This document shows positions 1 through 9,118 of a DNA stretch of 64,000 bases, piece after piece (positions within the stretch are counted from its first letter, which is position 1; each line of letters opens with the position of its first letter). This DNA comes from Mycolicibacterium novocastrense. GTDB taxonomy: Bacteria > Actinomycetota > Actinomycetes > Mycobacteriales > Mycobacteriaceae. The stretch spans positions 248,001-312,000 of the forward strand of contig NZ_BCTA01000002.1 in assembly GCF_001570485.1 (NCBI RefSeq). The letters are read 5' to 3'. A program made the translations under genes and the position numbers. Under the pieces are notes generated by a model that had not been told where the DNA came from, did not search any database, and saw only the letters and a program-made list of their open reading frames with translations.

Positions 1-1
1 T

Positions 2-1033
2 GTGACCGACGGCGCGGTGGGCGTGAGTGTGGACTCGCCGGTGACCGTCAGCGCGGAGGACGGTGTGCTCGAAGCGGTCACCATGGTGAACGAGTCCGGC
101 AAGTCGGTCGCGGGTGCCCTGAGCCCGGACGGGCTGAAGTGGTCGACCACCGAACCGCTCGGTTACAACAAGCGCTACACGCTCACCGCCGAATCGCTCG
201 GCCTCGGCGGCGTCACCACCAGGCGGATGTCCTTCGAGACCCACTCGCCCGAGAACCTGACCATGCCGTACGTGCTGCCCAACAACGGTGAGGTGGTCGG
301 CGTCGGACAACCGGTCGCCGTCCGGTTCGACGAGAACATCACCAACCGGGTGGCCGCGCAGAAGGCCATCAAGATCAAGACCGATCCGCCGGTCGAGGGC
401 GCCTTCTACTGGCTGAGCAACCAGGAGGTGCGGTGGCGGCCCCAGAACTACTGGAAGCCCGGCACCAAGGTCGACGTCGCGGTGAACACCTACGGCGTCG
501 ACCTCGGAGACGGCCTCTTCGGCCAGGAGAACGTCAGCACGAGCTTCACCATCGGCGATGAGGTCATCACCACCGTCGACGACAGCACGAAGACGCTGAC
601 GGTCAAGCGCAACGGCGAGGTGGTCAAGACGATGCCGGTGTCGATGGGCAAGAACAGCACGCCCACCAACAACGGTGTCTACATCGTCGGTGACCGGCGT
701 TCGCACATGGTGATGGACTCGTCGACCTACGGTGTTCCGGTCAACTCCGCCAACGGGTATCGCACCGAGGTGGATTGGGCCACCCAGATCTCCTACAGCG
801 GCATCTACGTCCACGCCGCGCCGTGGTCGGTGGGCAGCCAGGGCTACAGCAACGTCAGCCACGGGTGCATCAACGTGAGCACGAGTAACGGGCGGTGGTT
901 CCACGACAACTCCAAGCGCGGGGACGTCGTCGAGATCGTCAACACGGTGGGCTCGACACTGCCGGGCACCGACGGCCTCGGTGACTGGAACATCCCGTGG
1001 GATCAGTGGAAGGCCGGCAACGCCAACCTCTGA
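2..1033 (+). CDS. ldtB: L,D-transpeptidase LdtB (LdtMt2 type), 5' end outside the window
   Basis: Makes 3-3 crosslinks in peptidoglycan outside the membrane. The visible 343 residues contain Ig-like repeats (about 1-185) followed by a YkuD catalytic domain. The active-site signature SHGCINVS is present with Cys at in-window residue 289, and the partner His of the VHAAP motif is at 271. The C-terminal run ending in [13 protein letters not shown] is the typical tail of the M. tuberculosis Rv2518c product. That protein is about 400 residues and begins with a lipoprotein signal, so roughly 60 N-terminal residues lie to the left. The GTG at position 2 is therefore probably an internal codon and not the start. 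Family assignment is secure; exact paralogue is inferred from the tail similarity. Confidence 0.93.
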   Translation: MTDGAVGVSVDSPVTVSAEDGVLEAVTMVNESGKSVAGALSPDGLKWSTTEPLGYNKRYTLTAESLGLGGVTTRRMSFETHSPENLTMPYVLPNNGEVVGVGQPVAVRFDENITNRVAAQKAIKIKTDPPVEGAFYWLSNQEVRWRPQNYWKPGTKVDVAVNTYGVDLGDGLFGQENVSTSFTIGDEVITTVDDSTKTLTVKRNGEVVKTMPVSMGKNSTPTNNGVYIVGDRRSHMVMDSSTYGVPVNSANGYRTEVDWATQISYSGIYVHAAPWSVGSQGYSNVSHGCINVSTSNGRWFHDNSKRGDVVEIVNTVGSTLPGTDGLGDWNIPWDQWKAGNANL

Positions 1034-1054
1034 TGTGAGTGTCTGACGGGCTCA

Positions 1055-1070
1055 CGGCGCTTCAGCGCCG
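1055..1070 (+). terminator. GC hairpin after ldtB
   Basis: Perfect 7-bp stem CGGCGCT/AGCGCCG with a 2-base gap, 22 bases after the ldtB stop. There is no T-run, as is common for mycobacterial terminators, so its role is inferred. Confidence 0.4.
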
Positions 1071-1163
1071 AAAGCCCCTCAGCACCGAATGTGGACCGGG
1101 CGAATGCGCCCAAATCGCCATGAGTGGCACCGATGGGCTCCATGAACCCTGCCGAACGGGCCG

Positions 1164-1201
1164 AAAAAAGGGTCAGGGAGCGAAGATTCGCTCCCTGACC
1201 C
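1164..1201 (-). terminator. Intrinsic terminator of tRNA-His
   Basis: Perfect 15-bp inverted repeat (1170-1184 with 1187-1201) around a 2-base centre. Read on the minus strand it is followed directly by six T residues (complement of 1164-1169). It begins 7 bases after the tRNA-His 3' end, so it is a canonical Rho-independent terminator for that gene. On the plus strand the same stem could also back up the end of ldtB transcription. Confidence 0.85.
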
Positions 1202-1207
1202 AGTCGG

Positions 1208-1281
1208 GGTGGCTGACGGGACTCGAACCCGCGACAGCCAGGATCACAACCTGGTGCTCTACCAACTGAACTACAGCCACC
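1208..1281 (-). tRNA. tRNA-His (GUG)
   Basis: Cloverleaf on the minus strand. The acceptor stem GTGGCTG pairs with CAGCCAC. The extra 5' G at 1281 faces discriminator C at 1208, the G-1 identity element of tRNA-His. The anticodon stem CCAGG/CCTGG encloses a loop with GTG, and the T arm carries GGTTCGAGTCC. CCA is not encoded. A strong terminator follows at 1164-1201. Confidence 0.97.
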
Positions 1282-1321
1282 ATCGCCGCGAACCCGGGTG
1301 GGCAGAGCGGCGACGTCGATA

Positions 1322-1969
1322 CTAACCGCTCGAACGCTCGGCGGCCGAATCGATGTCCTTCGCGTTGCCGTTCGGCGGGCCCAATTCCTCGGCGACGGCC
1401 GCGATATCGCTGGTCGACGGTCCGGGTGGGGTCACGAACGCGGTGCGGCGGTAGTACTGCAGCTCACGTATCGATTCGTGGATGTCGGCGAGCGCCCGGT
1501 GCGCGAGGCCCTTCTCGGGTTGGCCGAAGTAGATGCGCGGATACCAGCGCCTGCACAACTCCTTGATCGAGCTCACATCGATCATCCGGTAGTGCAGGTA
1601 GTCGTCGAGCTTGGGCATGTCGCGGGCGATGAAGCCGCGGTCGGTGGCGATCGAGTTGCCGGCCAACGGGGCCGTCTTGGCCTGTTTGACGTGGGTGCGG
1701 ATGTAGTCGAGGACCAGCTCCTCGGCCTCGGCCACGGTGACGGTGGACGCGCGCACCTCGTCGATCAGCCCCGACTTGGTGTGCATTTCGGTGACCACCG
1801 GGATCATCGACGCCAACGCTTCGTCGTCGGTGTGGATGACGACGTCGATGCCGTCTCCGAGGACGTTGAGGTCCGCGTCTGTCACCAGTACCGCGATCTC
1901 GATGAGTCGGTCCGTCTTGAGATCCAGCCCGGTCATCTCGCAGTCGATCCACACCAGTTCGTCACGCAC
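1322..1969 (-). CDS. orn: Oligoribonuclease
   Basis: DEDDh 3'-5' exoribonuclease that degrades 2-5-nt RNAs and, in other bacteria, the c-di-GMP breakdown product pGpG; cytoplasmic. The 215 residues start [17 protein letters not shown], with the first catalytic Asp and Glu in [24 protein letters not shown] supplies the ExoII Asp and [10 protein letters not shown] the ExoIII His-Asp. The GTG start at 1967-1969 was chosen because the family begins immediately before this DELVW motif and the length then equals the M. tuberculosis protein. The open frame extends 35 codons further upstream, but those residues have no family counterpart. It is transcribed divergently from the HerA-like gene with an 82-bp gap. 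The C-terminal 25 residues are low complexity, as in other mycobacteria. Confidence 0.95.
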   Translation of the reverse strand: MRDELVWIDCEMTGLDLKTDRLIEIAVLVTDADLNVLGDGIDVVIHTDDEALASMIPVVTEMHTKSGLIDEVRASTVTVAEAEELVLDYIRTHVKQAKTAPLAGNSIATDRGFIARDMPKLDDYLHYRMIDVSSIKELCRRWYPRIYFGQPEKGLAHRALADIHESIRELQYYRRTAFVTPPGPSTSDIAAVAEELGPPNGNAKDIDSAAERSSG

Positions 1970-2051
1970 GACGATCACAGTAAGCCTTGCGGCTGCATGC
2001 GGCCCGTTGCACCCGTCCGTCGGGTACGTCGCGGGCGTTAAGGTGCCAGCC

Positions 2052-3641
2052 ATGGCCAGTGAGTCCACGTCCACCCCGGCACAGCAGATCGCAGCGGGTT
2101 ACGCGGCCGAGGGAGCCGCTCTGGAGCTCGGCGCGGTCGTCGTCGACGGGGTGTGCGACCCCACCGCCCTGGTGCGGATTCCGCTGGCCACCGTCAACCG
2201 CCACGGGCTGGTGGCCGGCGCCACCGGCACCGGCAAGACGAAATCTCTTCAGGTGCTGGCCGAACAGCTCTCGGCGGCGGGCGTGCCATGCGTGATGGCC
2301 GACGTCAAGGGGGACCTCTCGGGGCTGTCGCGGCCCGCCGAGCCCAACGACAACCTCACCGCCCGTGCCGCCGACACCGGCGACGACTGGGCGCCGACGG
2401 CCTATCCGGTCGAGTTCCTGTCGCTGGGCACCGCGGGAATCGGGGTGCCGGTGCGGGCGACGATCTCCAGCTTCGGGCCGATCCTGCTGTCGAAGGTGCT
2501 CGGGCTGAACGCCACGCAGGAGTCGACGCTGGGCCTGATCTTCCACTGGGCCGACCAGCAGGGACTCTCGCTGCTCGATCTCAAGGACCTGCGCGCGGTG
2601 ATCCAGTACCTCACCAGCGACGAGGGCAAGCCTGAGCTCAAGGCGCTCGGCGCGGTGTCCAGCACGACCGCGGGGGTGATCCTGCGGGCGCTGATCAATC
2701 TCGAGGCCGACGGCGGCGACACGTTCTTCGGCGAGCCCGAACTCGAGCCCGAGGACCTGCTGCGGGTCGACGAGCAGGGCCGCGGCGTCATCACGCTGTT
2801 CGAGCTCGGCAGCCAGGCCGCACGTCCGGTGATGTTCTCCACCTTCCTGATGTGGGTGCTCGCCGACCTGTTCGCGACGCTTCCCGAGGTCGGCGACCTC
2901 GACAAACCGAAGCTGGTGTTCTTCTTCGACGAGGCCCATTTGTTGTTCGCCGACGCGTCCAAGGCCTTCCTCGAACAGGTCGAGCAGACCGTGAAGTTGA
3001 TCCGTTCCAAAGGAGTCGGCGTGTTCTTCTGCACGCAACTGCCGACCGATGTGCCCAACGACGTGCTTTCCCAACTGGGTGCCCGTATTCAGCACGCGCT
3101 GCGCGCGTTCACTCCCGACGACGACAAGGCGTTGGCCAAGACCGTGCGAACGTACCCGAAAACCGATGTGTACGACCTGAAGTCGGCCTTGACGTCGCTC
3201 GGTACCGGCGAGGCGGTGGTCACCGTGTTGTCGGAGAAGGGCGCTCCGACCCCGGTGGCGTGGACCCGGATGCGAGCCCCGCGCTCGCTGATGGACACCA
3301 TCGGTCCCGAAGCGATTTCCGCCGCCGCGAAAGCCAGTGCCCTGCAGGCGGAATACGGCCAGACCATCGACCGCGAGTCGGCCTACGAGCGGCTCAACGC
3401 GAAGCTGGCCCCGCCACCCGAGCCCGAACCCGCGCCGCAGTACGACGAGGCACTGCCGCCTCCGCTGCCTCCGGCCGGTGACGTGAGCGCACGCGACTCC
3501 GTCGAGCCCTCGATGGTGGAGAAGGTGGTGAGCAGCCCGGCGTTCAAGAGCGCGATGCGTTCGGCGGGCACGGTGATCGGCCGCGAGATCACCCGCAGCA
3601 TCTTCGGCACCGGCCGCAGGCGCAGCCGGCGTCGCCGCTGA
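2052..3641 (+). CDS. HerA-like / DUF853 ATPase (Rv2510c type)
   Basis: P-loop ATPase of the HerA-FtsK group whose substrate is unknown; some relatives work in DNA end processing. The ATG at 2052 gives 529 residues, matching the mycobacterial family. Walker A is GATGTGKT at residues 56-63 and Walker B is [12 protein letters not shown] with Asp293-Glu294. [11 protein letters not shown] is a sensor-like segment further on. The last 110 residues are proline-rich, then basic, ending RRRRSRRRR, which suggests nucleic acid or acidic-surface contact. No nuclease partner (NurA) is nearby. The open frame starts earlier but overlaps the divergent orn gene, so the upstream part was rejected. Confidence 0.85.
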   Translation: MASESTSTPAQQIAAGYAAEGAALELGAVVVDGVCDPTALVRIPLATVNRHGLVAGATGTGKTKSLQVLAEQLSAAGVPCVMADVKGDLSGLSRPAEPNDNLTARAADTGDDWAPTAYPVEFLSLGTAGIGVPVRATISSFGPILLSKVLGLNATQESTLGLIFHWADQQGLSLLDLKDLRAVIQYLTSDEGKPELKALGAVSSTTAGVILRALINLEADGGDTFFGEPELEPEDLLRVDEQGRGVITLFELGSQAARPVMFSTFLMWVLADLFATLPEVGDLDKPKLVFFFDEAHLLFADASKAFLEQVEQTVKLIRSKGVGVFFCTQLPTDVPNDVLSQLGARIQHALRAFTPDDDKALAKTVRTYPKTDVYDLKSALTSLGTGEAVVTVLSEKGAPTPVAWTRMRAPRSLMDTIGPEAISAAAKASALQAEYGQTIDRESAYERLNAKLAPPPEPEPAPQYDEALPPPLPPAGDVSARDSVEPSMVEKVVSSPAFKSAMRSAGTVIGREITRSIFGTGRRRSRRRR

Positions 3642-3648
3642 TTCGGTT

Positions 3649-3696
3649 CGCGAAACTGTATTCCAGCAGCTTTCGCTGACGGAATACAGTTTCGCG
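3649..3696. repeat. Long palindrome between convergent genes
   Basis: Perfect 16-bp arms (CGCGAAACTGTATTCC at 3649-3664 and its complement at 3681-3696). The 16-nt loop contains a further CAGC/GCTG pairing. It lies between the ends of the convergent HerA-like gene and cmrA, so it may act as a bidirectional terminator. It has no T-run on either strand. Confidence 0.7.
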
Positions 3697-3718
3697 GCGG
3701 GTGAAGCGGGAACGAGCC

Positions 3719-4525
3719 TTAGCCGCCGCCGAGCTTTTTGTATACGGCGCCGACGATCGGCGTCACGATCGCCCGCGGCGTGTACCCCGCCGCAACCGAC
3801 ATCGCCTTCGACGTCACCCCGGGCACGACGCGCATCTTGTTGCGCTCCAACGCATCCAACGACTGCCTGGCGGTGTACTGCGTCGAAATCCACAGAAAGT
3901 CCGGAATCAGCTTCTCCACCAAGGACTGCTCGTCGGGGTTCGGCAGCGCCTCGCGCACGGGGCCGGGCGCCAGCAACGTCACGTGCACCCCGTCTTTCTT
4001 GAGCTCACCGCGCAGCGACTCGCTGAACGTGTTGACGAACGCCTTGCTCGCGGCATAGGTCGCGTTGTTGGGGATCGGTGAATTGCCCGCTGCCGAGCCT
4101 GAAATGAGGATCCCGCCGGCCTTGCGCTGCACCATCCCCGGCACGACCGCGAGCACGAGATCGTGCACGCCCAACACGTTGAGCTGAACCTGCGCCTTTT
4201 CGTCCGCAGGGTCCAGTGAGGACACCGGACCGAACGTCGCGGTGCCCGCGTTCGCGCACAGGATCGAGATGTTGCGTGTCGCCAGCTCCTCGCACAGCTT
4301 CGTACGCTCGCTGGGGTCGGCCAGATCGACGGGACGCACCTCCACCGTCACGCCGTACTGCTGGACGAGGCGGTCGGCCAGGGTACGCAGCACCTCTTCG
4401 CGGCGCGCGGTGAGGATCAGGTGATGTCCGCGGGCGGCGAGTTCGGTGGCCAGCGACTCGCCGATGTTCTGAGATGCGCCGGTGACCACCGCGCGGGCGT
4501 CGGCGCTGGGTGCGGGTACTGGCAT
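3719..4525 (-). CDS. cmrA: Mycolate reductase CmrA (short-chain dehydrogenase, Rv2509 type)
   Basis: Reduces the 3-oxo-mycolate precursor to the mature 3-hydroxy mycolic acid in Corynebacteriales, using NADPH. The 268-residue SDR has the nucleotide motif TGASQNIG (15-22), CANAG (90-94), Ser144 in SGSAAG, and the catalytic YAASK with Tyr157 and Lys161. ATG at 4523-4525 was preferred over an upstream extension because MPVPAPSADARAVVTG aligns with the M. tuberculosis start. The next gene is divergent and begins 26 bp away, so the two promoters must overlap. The assignment to CmrA rests on near full-length resemblance to Rv2509 as I remember it. SDR class is certain, substrate is inferred. Confidence 0.88.
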   Translation of the reverse strand: MPVPAPSADARAVVTGASQNIGESLATELAARGHHLILTARREEVLRTLADRLVQQYGVTVEVRPVDLADPSERTKLCEELATRNISILCANAGTATFGPVSSLDPADEKAQVQLNVLGVHDLVLAVVPGMVQRKAGGILISGSAAGNSPIPNNATYAASKAFVNTFSESLRGELKKDGVHVTLLAPGPVREALPNPDEQSLVEKLIPDFLWISTQYTARQSLDALERNKMRVVPGVTSKAMSVAAGYTPRAIVTPIVGAVYKKLGGG

Positions 4526-4551
4526 GCGCCGGACTATATCGTGGGCGGACC

Positions 4552-5862
4552 ATGAGCGACCCACCCGATTCCGGCCCGCCCGCTGCGGCGCGTCGCCAGG
4601 TCATCTCGTGGGCGCTGTGGGACTTCGGCGCGACCGGTTTGAACGCGGTGGTCGTGACCTTCGTGTTCTCGATCTACCTGACCAACACCGTCGGCGACGA
4701 TCTGCCCGGCGGTGTCAGCGCCACCAGCTGGCTGGGCTGGGCGCTCGGTGCGGCCGGCGTGGTCGTCGCGCTGCTGGCGCCGGTGACGGGGGTGTGGGTC
4801 GACGCCCCGTGGCGGCGGCGCCGCGTGCTGGGCGTGCTCAGCGCGCTGGCGGTTGTCCTGATCGCCTCGATGAGTTCGGTCCGCGACGACTACCGCTACC
4901 TGGCGCTGGGTCTGGTGCTCCTGGGTTGCGCGTCGGCGTGCAACGAACTCGCCACCGTGCCCTACAACGCGATGCTGCGCCAACTGTCGACACCGCAGAC
5001 CTCCGGCCAGATCTCCGGATACGGCCTGGGTTTGGGCTATCTCGGCAGTGTCACGTTGCTGTTGGTGGTGTACTTCGGGTTCATCTCCGGTGACGGAGGA
5101 TTGCTCGGTCTACCGGTCGAGGACGGCGGAAACGTCAGGGCCGCCATGGTTTTCACGGCCCTCTGGTTCGGGCTCTTCGCGCTGCCGGTGCTGATCGCCG
5201 GGCCCAGTGCCAAACCCGACCCCTCAGAGCAACGTCAGACCGTCGGATTCATCGGCGGGTACCGCAAGCTGTGGGCGGACATCCGCAGCGAATGGCGGCG
5301 TGATCACAACGTGGTGTACTACCTGCTGGCCAGTGCGGTGTTCCGCGACGGCCTGACGGGGATATTCGCGTTCGGGGCGGTGCTGGGCGTTCGGGTCTAC
5401 GGCGTCTCCGAGGCCGATGTGCTGCTGTTCGGGGTGTGCGCCAGCACCGTCGCCGCCGCCGGCGCGATAGGCGGTGGGTTTCTCGACGACCGGTTCGGCG
5501 CCAAACCCGTCATCGTCGTCTCGCTGAGCGGGATGATCGCGGTCGGCCTCACCTTGATGTCGCTCAACGGGGTACTGGCGTTCTGGATCTGCGGGCTGCT
5601 GCTCTGCCTGTTCATCGGGCCCACACTGTCCGCCGCGCGCACGCTGATGCTGCGGATGTCCGCCCAGGGCAAGGAGGGCGTCGCGTTCGGCCTCTACACC
5701 ACCACGGGCCGCGCTGTGTCATACCTTGCGCCCATGCTGTTCTCGGTCTTCATCGCGGTGTTCGGCACCGACCGTGCCGGGATGGGCGGGCTGGTCGTCG
5801 TCCTCGCCGCCGGCCTGATCGCGATGCTCGCCGTGCGCGTTCCGCGGCGTGCGCCGGCCTAA
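4552..5862 (+). CDS. MFS / UMF1-family membrane transporter (Rv2508c type)
   Basis: Integral membrane protein of 436 residues with about 12 hydrophobic segments. The pattern (WALWDFGATGLNAVVVTFVFSIYL near the N terminus, and GVWVDAPWRRRRVLG between helices 2 and 3) matches the UMF1/Atg22-like branch of the major facilitator superfamily. Those proteins are often linked to amino acid or peptide efflux. Substrate unknown. ATG at 4552 follows the divergent cmrA start by 26 bp. Its stop (TAA 5860-5862) overlaps the stop of the convergent next gene by a few bases. Confidence 0.8.
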   Translation: MSDPPDSGPPAAARRQVISWALWDFGATGLNAVVVTFVFSIYLTNTVGDDLPGGVSATSWLGWALGAAGVVVALLAPVTGVWVDAPWRRRRVLGVLSALAVVLIASMSSVRDDYRYLALGLVLLGCASACNELATVPYNAMLRQLSTPQTSGQISGYGLGLGYLGSVTLLLVVYFGFISGDGGLLGLPVEDGGNVRAAMVFTALWFGLFALPVLIAGPSAKPDPSEQRQTVGFIGGYRKLWADIRSEWRRDHNVVYYLLASAVFRDGLTGIFAFGAVLGVRVYGVSEADVLLFGVCASTVAAAGAIGGGFLDDRFGAKPVIVVSLSGMIAVGLTLMSLNGVLAFWICGLLLCLFIGPTLSAARTLMLRMSAQGKEGVAFGLYTTTGRAVSYLAPMLFSVFIAVFGTDRAGMGGLVVVLAAGLIAMLAVRVPRRAPA

Positions 5863-6644
5863 CCGCTGGCCGTGCAGATCGTCAGGCCCGCCCCGGTGCG
5901 CCTCTGCACCACCGAGCCGTCGACTGAGATCGAACAGTTCACTTCGCGACCGACGTTGATGATGCTGATGCTCGCCGTCGCGGCCGCGGACTCGGACAAC
6001 TCCACTTCCTTGCTCCAGGGCAGCATCACGTTGAACTCGGTCTGCAGCAGACCGCCGGTGTCCACGTAGGTGATGTTGATGGCGCGCCCGGAACCGCTGA
6101 CGACGTAGACGACGCTCTGGGTGAGACCGGGGGTGGTCGTGCCGGGCGCGCCGGGCGTGCTGGGGTCGGTGGGGACCGCGGGCACGGTGGGCCGCGTCGT
6201 CCGTGGAACGGTCGGGCGCGGCCCTGTCGTCGGGATCGGGGTGGTGAAGTCGGGTTCCTGCATCGGGGGCGGCGCGACGACGGTCTGCTGTTGCGAACTG
6301 TTGACGACGACGAGCGCGATCACCAGGCCGAGCACGGTCAGTACCGCGACACCCGCGGCGACCCACAACCAGCGGGGTGACTTCGGTTCCTCGGGCTCCG
6401 GTGGCGGATCACCCGACGGGTAGGGCGCCCCGTACTGGTCCGAGCCGTAGGCCTCGTACCCGTATGCGCCGTACGTCGGCAGATGCTGCGTCGGAGCAGG
6501 TTGGGGCGGTGCCTGATAGGTGGGGCCGTACGCCTGGCTCGCGTATGCCGGGTCGCTGTATCCGGAGTAGCCGTGACCCTGCGGTTGGTCCCCGCGGCCG
6601 AAACCCGACTGCTCGTCGCGGCCGGGCTGTGGTGTACCGGTCAT
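5859..6644 (-). CDS. Proline-rich membrane protein with MmpS-like C-terminal domain (Rv2507 type)
   Basis: 261 residues: a Gly/Tyr/Pro/Gln-rich cytoplasmic N terminus (1-85), one transmembrane helix (about 92-112, WLWVAAGVAVLTVLGLVIAL), a Thr/Pro linker, then a domain of about 85 residues predicted outside the membrane. That domain reads VYVVSGSG, ITYVDTGG, LPWSKEVEL and ends in a small Cys-containing strand. The order of these strands is that of the MmpS (Mycobact_memb) domain that partners MmpL lipid exporters, although no MmpL lies here. ATG at 6642-6644 has GAGGTGGG just upstream and was preferred to an in-frame GTG two codons earlier. MmpS relationship is inferred from the motif pattern. 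Confidence 0.75.
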   Translation of the reverse strand: MTGTPQPGRDEQSGFGRGDQPQGHGYSGYSDPAYASQAYGPTYQAPPQPAPTQHLPTYGAYGYEAYGSDQYGAPYPSGDPPPEPEEPKSPRWLWVAAGVAVLTVLGLVIALVVVNSSQQQTVVAPPPMQEPDFTTPIPTTGPRPTVPRTTRPTVPAVPTDPSTPGAPGTTTPGLTQSVVYVVSGSGRAINITYVDTGGLLQTEFNVMLPWSKEVELSESAAATASISIINVGREVNCSISVDGSVVQRRTGAGLTICTASG

Positions 6645-6733
6645 ACCCACCTCATGGGTGCGAGGGTACCTGTGCGACCGCCCAACAGGCGCGGGTCGTC
6701 AGTGGACTTGCCTGGGTAGGCACAATTGGTCCG

Positions 6734-8611
6734 GTGGGAGAGCAGGTTCGCAGAGTCTACGGCGCATCCATGTCGCCGGACGCCACCGCGTTCGCACATC
6801 TGGTCGACGACGGTGGCTTTCCGCGCGCAGTGCAGCGTTTTCTGCGTGGCTGGCGGGCAAGCTCATCGCGAGACGTCGATCTGCCGGTCGAAGGCCCGGT
6901 GACGCGGGTCCTGCATTCGGCCGACGGCCACTGGCTGGCATGCGAAGTCGCTCCCGAGGGCAGCACCCGCACCCAGATCTGGGTCGTGACAACCGATCCC
7001 GACGACCGCGACGCCCGCCGCATCGACTCGTGGGCGCCCGGGGCGCCCGAGGGCACCGCCGAGCTGATCAACTGGGACGGCACCCTGGTGGCCGCGATCC
7101 TCACCGGCGAGGACGGCGTCGGTAGCTCGTGCCTGATCGACCCGGCCACCGGCCACACCACCGTGCTCGACCGCCGCTCGGGCGGCCGTCTGGTCGACGC
7201 CTGGGCGGGTGCCGCGCTCGTGCGGGTCGGACCGCGCGGCTACCGGGACCTGATCATGCTGCGCGGACGCACGGAAACCGCATTGCTCCCATACGATCCA
7301 GGGTCGACCACCGACACCGGCGTCATCCTCGACGACCACTACGCGCGCCGGCTGCGCGCCGGGCTGGAAGGCGAGCTCACCAGGCTGTACCAGCCGGCGA
7401 GCACCTACGACGCAGACAGCACCGAAGGTTATGTGCGAGCCCTGGTCCGCAGCGAAAACGGCACCGAACATGCCCGACTTCTCGAGGTGACGGTCACCGC
7501 CGACGGGGTGGCCTACCAGGTCATCGCCGAAAACCCCGGTTATGAACTCGACGAGTTCACCGTGAGCGATGATCTGTCGACCGTGGCGATCCTCTGGAAC
7601 ATCCACGGCGCCAGCGAATTACAGATCATCGAACGTACCGACTACACCCTCCAACCGCCGGTCCCGCTGCCGGGGATGGTGGCCAGCCAGCTGAGCATCA
7701 GCGCCGGCGGCTCGATGCTGGCCCTGACCGTCGAAGGCCCGTCCACCCCGCCGACCGTCGAACTGGTCGACCCGCGTACCCGGGAGTGGGAGATCGTCGA
7801 CCGCGAACCCAGCTCCGGGCCGGTGGCGCCGGACCCGACGCTGGAGACGGTCACGGCGCGCGACGGCCTGGAGTTCTCCGGGTGGCTCTTCCGGCCGCGT
7901 GACGGGGTCCCGGTGATCGGCGCGATGCTGTTCCTGCACGGCGGCCCGGAGGGGCAGGGGAGACCCGGCTACAACGAGTTCTTCCCGGCCCTGCTCGAGG
8001 AGGGCATCAGCGTGTTCCTGCCCAACGTCCGGGGCTCGGGCGGGTTCGGCAGGACGTTCATGCACGCCGACGACAAGGAGCGACGGTTCGCCGCGATCGA
8101 CGACGTGGCCGACGCGGTCGCCTACCTGGTCGAGCGTGATGTCGCGCCGGCCGACCGGATCGCCTGTTGCGGATGGTCCTACGGTGGCTACCTGACGCAG
8201 GCGGCGCTCACCTTCCACCCCGACCGGTTCGCGGCGGGAATCAGCATCTGCGGTATGAGCGATCTGAACACCTGGTACCGCAACACCGAACCGTGGATCG
8301 CCGCGGCGGCATATCCGAAGTACGGTCACCCGATCGGTGACCGCGAACTGCTGGAGCAGCTATCGCCGTTGCAACGTGTCGACGCGATGACCGCACCGTT
8401 GCTGTTGGTGCACGGCGCCAACGACACGAACGTGCCCCCCAGCGAATCTCAGCAAATGTTCGAAGCGCTGCAGGCACTTAACCGGAAAGTCGAACTGCTC
8501 ATGTTCGACGACGACGGACACGAGATCGATCGCCGCGAGAATCGCGCGGTACTGGTCAAAGCCATGCGCGAGTGGCTGATTGCCGCTTTTCGCCCGCATC
8601 CGGATTCGTGA
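6734..8611 (+). CDS. Prolyl oligopeptidase-family serine peptidase (S9)
   Basis: Two-domain S9 peptidase of 625 residues: an N-terminal beta-propeller (about 1-370) and a C-terminal alpha/beta hydrolase. The catalytic triad is visible: Ser482 in GWSYGGY, Asp564 in GANDTNVPPS, and His596 in DDGHEIDRRENR. HGGPEGQGRPGYNEF forms the oxyanion segment. No signal peptide, so probably cytoplasmic and acting on oligopeptides. GTG at 6734 keeps the first propeller strand (QVRRVYGASMSPD); ATG at 6770 is the alternative. No clear Shine-Dalgarno precedes either, so leaderless translation is possible. The preceding gene is divergent. Confidence 0.85.
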   Translation: MGEQVRRVYGASMSPDATAFAHLVDDGGFPRAVQRFLRGWRASSSRDVDLPVEGPVTRVLHSADGHWLACEVAPEGSTRTQIWVVTTDPDDRDARRIDSWAPGAPEGTAELINWDGTLVAAILTGEDGVGSSCLIDPATGHTTVLDRRSGGRLVDAWAGAALVRVGPRGYRDLIMLRGRTETALLPYDPGSTTDTGVILDDHYARRLRAGLEGELTRLYQPASTYDADSTEGYVRALVRSENGTEHARLLEVTVTADGVAYQVIAENPGYELDEFTVSDDLSTVAILWNIHGASELQIIERTDYTLQPPVPLPGMVASQLSISAGGSMLALTVEGPSTPPTVELVDPRTREWEIVDREPSSGPVAPDPTLETVTARDGLEFSGWLFRPRDGVPVIGAMLFLHGGPEGQGRPGYNEFFPALLEEGISVFLPNVRGSGGFGRTFMHADDKERRFAAIDDVADAVAYLVERDVAPADRIACCGWSYGGYLTQAALTFHPDRFAAGISICGMSDLNTWYRNTEPWIAAAAYPKYGHPIGDRELLEQLSPLQRVDAMTAPLLLVHGANDTNVPPSESQQMFEALQALNRKVELLMFDDDGHEIDRRENRAVLVKAMREWLIAAFRPHPDS

Positions 8612-8633
8612 CCGAATCGTTCTCCGCAGCCAC

Positions 8634-8659
8634 GTTTACCGAAATTGTCTGCAGGGTAA
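8634..8659 (+). promoter_or_regulatory. SigF-type promoter upstream of two small membrane protein genes
   Basis: GTTT (8634-8637), 16 bases, then GGGTAA (8654-8659) matches the mycobacterial SigF pattern GTTT-N15-17-GGGTA. The boxes also form an inverted repeat GTTTACC/GGTAAAC. A GC hairpin (CGCGCCG/CGGCGCG) follows near 8670-8686, then a full Shine-Dalgarno. Assignment is by consensus only. Confidence 0.65.
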
Positions 8660-8703
8660 ACGCTGCGCACGCGCCGTAACGGCGCGACAAAGGAGGCGCA
8701 GCA

Positions 8704-8913
8704 ATGCGAGGAGGCGGAGTTCTCGGCGTTTTGGTGCTCATCTGGTTGCTGATCGGTGCATTCGCCGCATACCAGCGCGGCTACTTCGAAACCAGTGAAA
8801 CCAATTGCGCGACAGCGGGAAGCATCGCTTTGACAGTGGTGGCCGGCCCGCTGAACTATGCGGGCGTCAACCCCAAGGTTGAGGCCTGCAACATCCCGGA
8901 ACCCAGCCAGTGA
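8704..8913 (+). CDS. Small membrane protein, 69 residues
   Basis: One N-terminal hydrophobic helix (residues 6-22, VLGVLVLIWLLIGAFAA) followed by a short, probably external, tail with two Cys (CATAG and EACNIP). These could form a disulphide. A very strong ribosome site AAAGGAGG lies 8 bases before the ATG. I recognise the type, which is common in mycobacteria, but no function is known. The SigF-type promoter at 8634-8659 and the small neighbour downstream suggest a stress-induced pair acting at the membrane. Confidence 0.75.
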   Translation: MRGGGVLGVLVLIWLLIGAFAAYQRGYFETSETNCATAGSIALTVVAGPLNYAGVNPKVEACNIPEPSQ

Positions 8914-8946
8914 CAACTGGCACTTGCCAATTCGAAAGGAATGCTA

Positions 8947-9102
8947 ATGATCATCCTCGGAGCAATTCTTCTCATCCTCGGACTGATCTTCGGAATCAAC
9001 ATCCTGTGGACCATCGGCATCGTGCTCATGGTCATCGGAGCGGTGTTCTGGATTCTGGGGTCCATGGGCCGTCCCGTCGGGGGCAGGCGCGCCTGGTATT
9101 AA
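8947..9102 (+). CDS. Very small membrane protein, 51 residues (DUF6131-like)
   Basis: Reads MIILGAILLILGLIFGINIL, then a second hydrophobic segment (TIGIVLMVIGAVFWILG) and a basic tail ending GGRRAWY. It is a two-helix hairpin resembling the DUF6131 small proteins of mycobacteria. AAGGA at 8936-8940 is 6 bases from ATG 8947; an in-frame ATG at 8941 is too close to that site. It starts 33 bp after the previous small gene and is probably co-transcribed from the same promoter. Function unknown; similar proteins elsewhere are linked to envelope stress only by regulation. Confidence 0.7.
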   Translation: MIILGAILLILGLIFGINILWTIGIVLMVIGAVFWILGSMGRPVGGRRAWY

Positions 9103-9118
9103 CCGGGGCTAGAGGCGC

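Noticed and set aside
1962..3893. 643-codon open frame on the minus strand opposite the HerA-like gene
   Set aside because: High-GC shadow frame: Arg/Gly/Ala/His-rich translation without motifs, and it covers orn and a well-supported gene on the other strand.
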